This document shows positions 6,609 to 9,474 of a stretch of DNA of 9,474 nucleotides, in pieces; positions within the stretch are counted from its first letter, which is position 1, and the number at the start of each line of letters is the position of its first letter. The DNA lies in the NCBI GenBank assembly GCA_027335515.1, contig DAHWHT010000337.1, positions 1 to 9,474 of the forward strand. The letters run 5' to 3'. Below the pieces are notes generated by a model that did no database searches, was not told where the DNA came from, and worked only from the letters and a program-made list of their open reading frames with translations. The translations under genes and the position numbers were made by a program. This stretch comes from Clostridia bacterium (lineage in GTDB: Bacteria > Bacillota_E > RBS10-35 > JAJYVN01).

Positions 6609-6838
6609 AAGCGCGTGGCTTGACCCGGCTCATGGCGGAGTTGGGTGTGTCGGGACAGCGTCGGCCGCAGCGCGTCCACCCGCCACCGAACCTGATCGCC
6701 CGGGCCTTCACGCCGGGGACGGTCAATCGGCTGTGGGTAGCGAACATCACGTATATCGGCACCCAGGAGGGCTGGGTGTACTTGGCAACGGAGCTGGATT
6801 GTTGCTGGCGTGCCTGTTGGGCAACCGCGGCCGCACCT
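6609..6838 (+). mobile_element. IS3-family transposase (orfB) fragment
   Basis: From about 6611 the plus strand reads TRLMAELGVSGQRR, then PNLIARAF, then NRLWVANITYIGTQEGWVYL and ATELD. This follows the consensus of IS3-family OrfB around the start of the rve integrase domain (RLM.ELGL.G..RR...NLL.R.F....N..WV.DITYI.T.EGW.YLA...D). Only about 75 codons remain of roughly 280. The first catalytic Asp of the DDE triad, expected in WVADITY, is Asn here (AAC for GAC), and the second Asp and Glu regions are absent, so it cannot be active. The left edge coincides with truncation of pilin 2 and the right edge with the 3' end of the methyltransferase gene. Termini of the IS are not visible. Confidence 0.75.
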
Positions 6839-7649
6839 GGAGGGTGGGGCGAGGCGGCGCGCGGACAGCGTCGATCTGGCGGCGCACCTCGAACAGGACA
6901 ATGCCGGCCGCGACACCGACGTTGAGAGACTCGGCGGCACCATGCATCGGGATCCGCACGCGCAGGTCGCACGACTGCAGGCTGGCGCGGTCCAAACCGT
7001 GCCGCTCGTTGCCGAACACCACCGCGGCGGGCGCCGGATACCGAGCCGTGGCGTACGAGTGCCGGGCTCCGGGCGACGTGCCCACCGTCCGACAGCCGTG
7101 CGCGCGAGTCCAGGCCAGGGCTTCGGCTGTGGTCCGGACCCAGGCGACGGGCAAGCGGAACGCTGTGCCGAGACTGGCCCGCAGGCACTTGCGCTGAGCA
7201 GGGTCCGCGCCTGAGCCAGTGGCGATCACCGCGGCGGCCCCTGCCGCGTCGGCGGTGCGGATCAGCGTGCCCAGGTTGCCGGCGTCGTCGAGGTCTTCCG
7301 CAATCACGACCAGGTCGCCCGGGGGCAGGTCATCCAGACGCCGCGGGCTCCAGTGGACGATGGCCACCAGCGCGACGGGATTGTCCATGCGTGTCACGCG
7401 CGCGAACCGCCCGCCCGGCATCTCGACCACGGGGCACCCCCGGGCGTAGACGTCGCGCACCCATTCCCGCACCTCCGGGGTGCGGACGCGGTCGGGGCAG
7501 ACCAGCACGGCTTCGACCGTCAGGCCGGCGGCCACCGCCTGCTGGACGGCGTGGACCCCTTCGACGATGCAGGCGCGCTCCGCCTCCCGGTGGGAGCGGC
7601 GGCTGAGGTCGCGAACGCGGGCCTGCCAGTGGTGGGGAGTGGATGTCAT
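6747..7649 (-). CDS. SpoU/TrmH-family RNA 2'-O-methyltransferase
   Basis: A 300-residue protein starting at the ATG at 7649, eight bases after GGAGG; a longer frame to 7703 starts inside a palindrome and is unlikely. Residues 1-100 form the substrate-binding N-domain seen in RlmB/TsnR-type enzymes (ending MDNPVALVAIV). The SPOUT trefoil-knot motifs are complete: motif 1 NLGTLIRTADAAG (125-137, with catalytic-type Arg131), RASLGTAFRLPV (157-168), motif 2 VFGNERHGL (211-219) and motif 3 IPMHGAAESLNVGVAAGI (233-250). Known role: S-adenosylmethionine-dependent methylation of a ribose 2'-OH in rRNA or tRNA; the target cannot be told. Homologues end near residue 258 (FEVRRQ); the last 40 or so residues are read from DNA antisense to the IS3 fragment, so the original 3' end has been replaced. 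It is unrelated to the Tad genes around it and probably arrived with the rearranged block. Confidence 0.85.
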   Translation of the reverse strand: MTSTPHHWQARVRDLSRRSHREAERACIVEGVHAVQQAVAAGLTVEAVLVCPDRVRTPEVREWVRDVYARGCPVVEMPGGRFARVTRMDNPVALVAIVHWSPRRLDDLPPGDLVVIAEDLDDAGNLGTLIRTADAAGAAAVIATGSGADPAQRKCLRASLGTAFRLPVAWVRTTAEALAWTRAHGCRTVGTSPGARHSYATARYPAPAAVVFGNERHGLDRASLQSCDLRVRIPMHGAAESLNVGVAAGIVLFEVRRQIDAVRAPPRPTLQVRPRLPNRHASNNPAPLPSTPSPPGCRYT

Positions 7650-7684
7650 CGGGGGCACCTCCGAGCGACAGAATTGGCAACGAA

Positions 7685-7710
7685 AAGCCGTGTGCACGTG
7701 CACACGGCTT
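7685..7710. promoter_or_regulatory. perfect 26-bp palindrome in the methyltransferase leader
   Basis: The arm AAGCCGTGTGCAC is followed at once by its exact reverse complement, centred on CACGTG. It ends 35 bases before the methyltransferase ATG. On the minus strand it is followed by TTTTCGTT, so as RNA it would be a strong hairpin with a short U-tract, like an intrinsic terminator placed as an attenuator. As DNA it could be an operator. A CGCTG-CGGA-CAGCG hairpin lies just upstream on the same transcript (about 7725-7738). Confidence 0.6.
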
Positions 7711-7866
7711 GACGTCCCGGTTCGCTGTCCGCAGCGGAGGGCCAGACAATACAGCGCCTGGCAGGCCTTCAGCCTACCCGAGACACCGCATCGCCCCGCC
7801 TGAGTGGGTGCCGGACCCGGCTGCAGGGCAGCGACCGGGATCGGCGGTGATCAACATATCGAAGGG

Positions 7867-7875
7867 AGTATACCA
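7867..7875 (-). promoter_or_regulatory. candidate extended -10 promoter for the methyltransferase
   Basis: On the minus strand the sequence is TGGTATACT, matching an extended -10 (TGnTATAAT) at eight of nine places counting the free position. No good -35 is visible at 17 bases. Transcription from here would give a leader of about 210 bases containing the palindrome. Confidence 0.4.
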
Positions 7876-7877
7876 CG

Positions 7878-7903
7878 GAGCGGGTCGCGCAAGCGATCCG
7901 CTC
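7878..7903 (+). other. stem-loop with GCAA tetraloop ahead of the fic remnant
   Basis: GAGCGGGTCGC (7878-7888) pairs with GCGATCCGCTC (7893-7903) across a GCAA loop of the stable GNRA type. The single non-Watson-Crick pair is G-U in plus-strand RNA but C-A in minus-strand RNA, so it is better formed in a plus-strand transcript, that is, in the leader of the fic gene. It also covers the -35 region of the opposing promoter. Confidence 0.45.
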
Positions 7904-7966
7904 TCCGAAAGGAAACAAGAAGCCGGGACATTCCGCGCATGGCTTGTAGCGCGGAAGGGTGAATCT

Positions 7967-8245
7967 GTGGAGTCCCACCCGTGGCTGACCTCCCATTTGG
8001 ACCTCCGCCAGGCACCTCCCGAGTTCTGGATGGCACTCGCGGCCGCCAAACCATCTACGAGTGCATGATCGGCTTGCCGGTACTTCCCGAGGCCCAGGAG
8101 CAACTGCCTCGGGTGTACCTGGCGAAGGGCACGCTCTCCACGACCGCGATCGAAGGCAACACGTTGACCGAGAAGCAGGTCCTGCAGCACATGGAGGGCC
8201 GCCTTCACCTACCTCGGGCAAAGGCCTACCTGCAGCGGGAATGTC
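7967..8245 (+). pseudogene. truncated, frameshifted Fic-family (AMP-transferase) gene
   Basis: The GTG at 7967 follows GGAAGGGTGA. The first frame reads ESHPWLTSHLDLRQAPPEFW then MALAAAK and ends at a TGA near 8067; homology continues in the next frame from about 8052 with TIYECMIGLPVLPEAQEQL, RVYLAKGTLSTTAIEGNTL, TEKQVLQHMEGRLHL and YLQRE. This is the N-terminal region of Fic/DOC proteins. TTAIEG fits the inhibitory helix motif (S/T)xxxE(G/N) that blocks the active site in class II Fic proteins. Loss of one A in an A-run (codons AAA ACC read as AAACC) would explain the frameshift. Everything after YLQRE, including the HPFxxGNGR active site, is missing, and sequence related to the small gene at 8886 begins right after. 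The gene is dead twice over. Ancestral role: transfer of AMP from ATP onto target proteins. Confidence 0.7.
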
Positions 8246-8291
8246 GACAGCATCCTGTGATGCCTATCACGAGAGCAACAAGGGTCTGAAC

Positions 8292-8535
8292 ACGACGAAG
8301 ACACTGCTCAGGCCGTTCACCGCCACCGTCCTGGACGGCGTGCCTATCGCCACCCATCGTCACAAACGAAGGCCGCACGGAAGAGTATGTCGTTCAGGCC
8401 GCCGGCTTTAGCTTATCGAGCCGGAGAATGACGGAACTGGCTCTCGTAATCAAAGCCTCCCGCGAAACGGAAGAACCGCCACTGACAACAGCCGGGGCTC
8501 GGGACTACCTTGAGCAGGTGCGGACAAAGCGTTGA
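8292..8535 (+). pseudogene. decayed paralogue of the 82-residue gene at 8886
   Basis: From 8356 the plus strand encodes IVTNEGRTEEYVVQAAGF, ELALVIKASRETEEPPLT and ARDYLEQVRTKR before TGA, clearly related to ILTDEGETEGYLVQAAGF, ELAIVIEAARETEVPLLI and AREYLEQSRTRH of the intact gene. Upstream similarity continues (KTLLRP) in a different frame, so one base has been gained near 8351-8355. The position of the start codon is ACG. Inside, a 5-base gain (about GCTTA after GGCTTTA) and a 2-base loss scramble the short stretch that reads IEPDTDV in the intact copy. Homology extends back through CAAGGG and a TGTGA...TCAC motif, so the duplicate included the promoter region. It abuts the broken end of the fic gene. 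Confidence 0.7.
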
Positions 8536-8551
8536 TGGAGGTCCTCTTCCG

Positions 8552-8565
8552 CCAAAGCGCTTTGG
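8552..8565. promoter_or_regulatory. 14-bp perfect palindrome
   Basis: CCAAAGCGCTTTGG is self-complementary and its AAAGCGCTTT core resembles the centre of catabolite-responsive (LacI-family/CcpA) operators, although the usual outer TG/CA bases are absent. It lies between the relic's stop and the pilin 1 hairpin. Binding is unproven. Confidence 0.3.
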
Positions 8566-8585
8566 TGCATTGCGGCCGCCGCCCG

Positions 8586-8607
8586 GGCGAGGGAGCAATC
8601 CCCCGCC
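8586..8607 (-). terminator. hairpin following pilin 1 stop
   Basis: In minus-strand RNA GGCGGGGGA pairs with UCCCUCGCC around a 4-base loop, all nine positions paired with one G-U wobble; in plus-strand RNA the same position is an A-C mismatch. Further GCCGCC/GGCGGC pairs extend the stem past a small bulge. It starts about 15 bases after the pilin stop, as at pilin 2. No U-run follows. Terminator, attenuator or mRNA-stabilising element. Confidence 0.5.
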
Positions 8608-8621
8608 GGCGGCCCGAGCCG

Positions 8622-8786
8622 CTATCCGTTGGTACACGTGGACGCGGAACAGGACGTGGTAGCGCTGATCTGGCCGGCGACGTTGTTGGCCTTGGTGTTC
8701 GCCGCTGAATACAGGATGCCGCCGACGAGTAGGGCGACGATGAGACCGATAGCGGCCCAGGTCAGGCGCACCGCCGTGGGACCCAT
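8622..8786 (-). CDS. small pilin-like protein of the Tad locus (54 aa)
   Basis: This short gene starts at the ATG at 8786 with GGGGGGTGAT a few bases before it and ends with TAG at 8622-8624. The protein begins MGPTAVRLTWAAIGLIVALL, continues as a hydrophobic helix (about residues 10-28), then has a small polar tail, SAANTKANNVAGQISATTSC, with Cys46 and Cys51 able to close a six-residue disulfide loop before the final TNG. Size, single N-terminal helix with short leader and Ser/Thr-rich tail match Flp-type pilins, though the usual Glu-Tyr of Flp is not present. It lies downstream of a TadC/TadB-like gene and upstream of TadE and prepilin peptidase genes, as expected for the major pilin. A second copy existed (6547-6608); the conserved tail in both copies shows that the reading frame is real. 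Probable role: pilus subunit, by inference. Confidence 0.72.
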   Translation of the reverse strand: MGPTAVRLTWAAIGLIVALLVGGILYSAANTKANNVAGQISATTSCSASTCTNG

Positions 8787-8845
8787 ACAGGATCACCCCC
8801 CTTCACGGCAGGAATGGTCCCCGCGACGCCCGGCCCACCAGCGCG

Positions 8846-8859
8846 TGTGATACCGTCAC
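8846..8859 (+). promoter_or_regulatory. TGTGA...TCAC inverted motif upstream of the 82-residue gene
   Basis: TGTGA (8846-8850) and TCAC (8856-8859) form an imperfect dyad 27 bases before the start codon. The equivalent site at 8256-8270 before the relic reads TGTGA, six bases, TCAC. Persistence in a decayed copy next to a changed spacer hints at a regulator site, but the stretch may equally include the -10 element. Confidence 0.3.
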
Positions 8860-8885
8860 CACGTGCAGACAAGGGAGCGAAGCGC

Positions 8886-9134
8886 ATGGCCAAGATCGTT
8901 GCTCCGAAAGACCTACTGGAACGGTTGCGCCAGGAGATCGCCGAGCACGGCACGGCCATCCTCACGGACGAAGGCGAGACGGAAGGGTATCTTGTTCAGG
9001 CAGCGGGCTTTATCGAGCCGGATACTGATGTGGAGCTGGCTATCGTAATCGAAGCCGCCAGGGAAACGGAAGTACCGTTACTGATATCCGCCGAGGCTCG
9101 GGAATACCTTGAGCAGTCGCGGACAAGACATTAG
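8886..9134 (+). CDS. small acidic protein of unknown function (82 aa)
   Basis: The ATG at 8886 follows AAGGGAG at eight bases; an earlier in-frame start at 8814 is not supported by the paralogue. The protein reads as a helical N-terminus (PKDLLERLRQEIAEH), a beta-like middle (GTAILTDEGETEGYLVQAAG), an acidic stretch (FIEPDTDVELAIVIEAARE) and a C-terminal helix (SAEAREYLEQSR). There is no signal peptide or membrane segment, so it should be cytoplasmic. It is on the opposite strand to the Tad genes, wedged between the TadC/TadB-like gene, whose stop is 12 bases away, and the pilin. A decayed copy occupies the equivalent place beside the second pilin. Codon-level similarity of the two copies supports it as a true gene. 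Size would suit an antitoxin or small regulator, but no known family motif is visible and I assign no function. Confidence 0.72.
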   Translation: MAKIVAPKDLLERLRQEIAEHGTAILTDEGETEGYLVQAAGFIEPDTDVELAIVIEAARETEVPLLISAEAREYLEQSRTRH

Positions 9135-9146
9135 TGGCCATCCGGC

Positions 9147-9474
9147 TCACAAACCCTTCAGCATCAGCCGCAGGCCGGGATAGAGGATGAGCAGCCCGGT
9201 GGGCACCGCCGCACACAGCGCCAAGAGCACGCTGGAGGAGATACCCTGGCCCTGGGCGCGGTGTTGCAGGGCCTCGTAGCGCATGGCTCGCAGCGACCCG
9301 GCGGCCGCGCGCAACGTCTGGCCCAGTCCGCGGCCCATCTCGGCGCCGTCCCCGATGGCGTCGGCGAGGTAGCGCACCTCAGGGTGCGACAGCCGGTCGG
9401 CCAGGGCACCAAGCGCAGCAACCGTGCCAACCCCCTGATGCTCACCGGCGGAAAGCACACGCCCAAACTCGGCG
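9147..9474 (-). CDS. TadC/TadB-like T2SSF-domain membrane protein, C-terminal part
   Basis: The frame is open to the right edge, so the gene starts outside the window; 108 residues are visible. The sequence EFGRVLSAGEHQGVGTVAAL, then GALADRLSHPEVRYLADAI, GLGQTLRAAAGSLRAMR and a final hydrophobic helix (about SSVLLALCAAVPTGLLILYP) ending LRLMLKGL is characteristic of the C-terminal half of the type II secretion F domain in TadB/TadC. Known role: polytopic inner-membrane platform that works with the TadA ATPase to extrude Flp pili. TadB and TadC cannot be separated from this part; being the last gene before the pilin, TadC is the more usual choice. The GTG at 9458 is internal and not the start. 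Confidence 0.75.
   Translation of the reverse strand, partial: AEFGRVLSAGEHQGVGTVAALGALADRLSHPEVRYLADAIGDGAEMGRGLGQTLRAAAGSLRAMRYEALQHRAQGQGISSSVLLALCAAVPTGLLILYPGLRLMLKGL

Noticed and set aside
6490..7197. 235-codon plus-strand frame across the transposase and methyltransferase region
   Set aside because: Transposase similarity lies in a different frame, and the rest is antisense to the methyltransferase gene.
7711..7860. T-box riboswitch in the methyltransferase leader
   Set aside because: The leader has hairpins, but I do not see the conserved T-box sequence (GGTGGnACCGCG type) or a plausible specifier loop.
8413..8796. 127-codon minus-strand frame beginning MILYGSHGG
   Set aside because: It overlaps the pilin-like gene in another frame, and only the pilin frame is conserved in the second copy.

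Overview
The window is GC-rich (AT-richer between about 3.1 and 6.1 kb), uses GTG starts freely, and its minus-strand genes have strong GGAGG-type ribosome binding sites. This fits a high-GC, Gram-positive-like lineage (for example high-GC Bacillota), but I cannot place it from sequence alone. The backbone is a minus-strand Tad (tight adherence) pilus locus that has been broken up by inserted DNA.

Backbone, in transcription order (right to left): the C-terminus of a TadC/TadB-type inner-membrane protein (9147-9474, entering from outside); a 54-residue pilin-like gene (8622-8786); the last 20 codons of a second pilin (6547-6608); a roughly 67-residue membrane protein now split in two (6436-6477 and 2909-3070); a TadE-type pseudopilin (2434-2889); a second TadE/TadG-like protein (1975-2415); a divergent A24 prepilin peptidase (1521-1961); a 92-residue helical protein (1225-1503); and the first 404 residues of a secreted, propeller-like protein (1-1214, leaving the window). 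From 2889 down to 1 the genes are tightly packed, with stop codons touching the next ribosome binding site, and look like one transcription unit that makes and displays a surface pilus.

Foreign or decayed DNA interrupts this unit in two places. Between the pilins lie a relic of a small gene, a frameshifted and truncated fic gene, a complete SpoU/TrmH rRNA/tRNA methyltransferase gene and an IS3-family transposase fragment that has removed the front of pilin 2. A second insert, 3078-6435, is bounded by a 7-bp direct repeat and carries one large gene for a 933-residue membrane-anchored protein that I do not recognise. Removing the insert and one repeat copy rejoins a single in-frame gene, which is the clearest structural result in the window.

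A second theme is duplication. An 82-residue plus-strand gene (8886-9134) has a decayed paralogue at 8292-8535, and each is (or was) followed on the left by a pilin on the other strand, so the region probably began as a tandem repeat of a two-gene unit. Both pilins keep the same hairpin just after the stop codon.

No tRNA, rRNA or CRISPR array was seen. Database and structure searches were not possible, so names rest on motifs read by eye.
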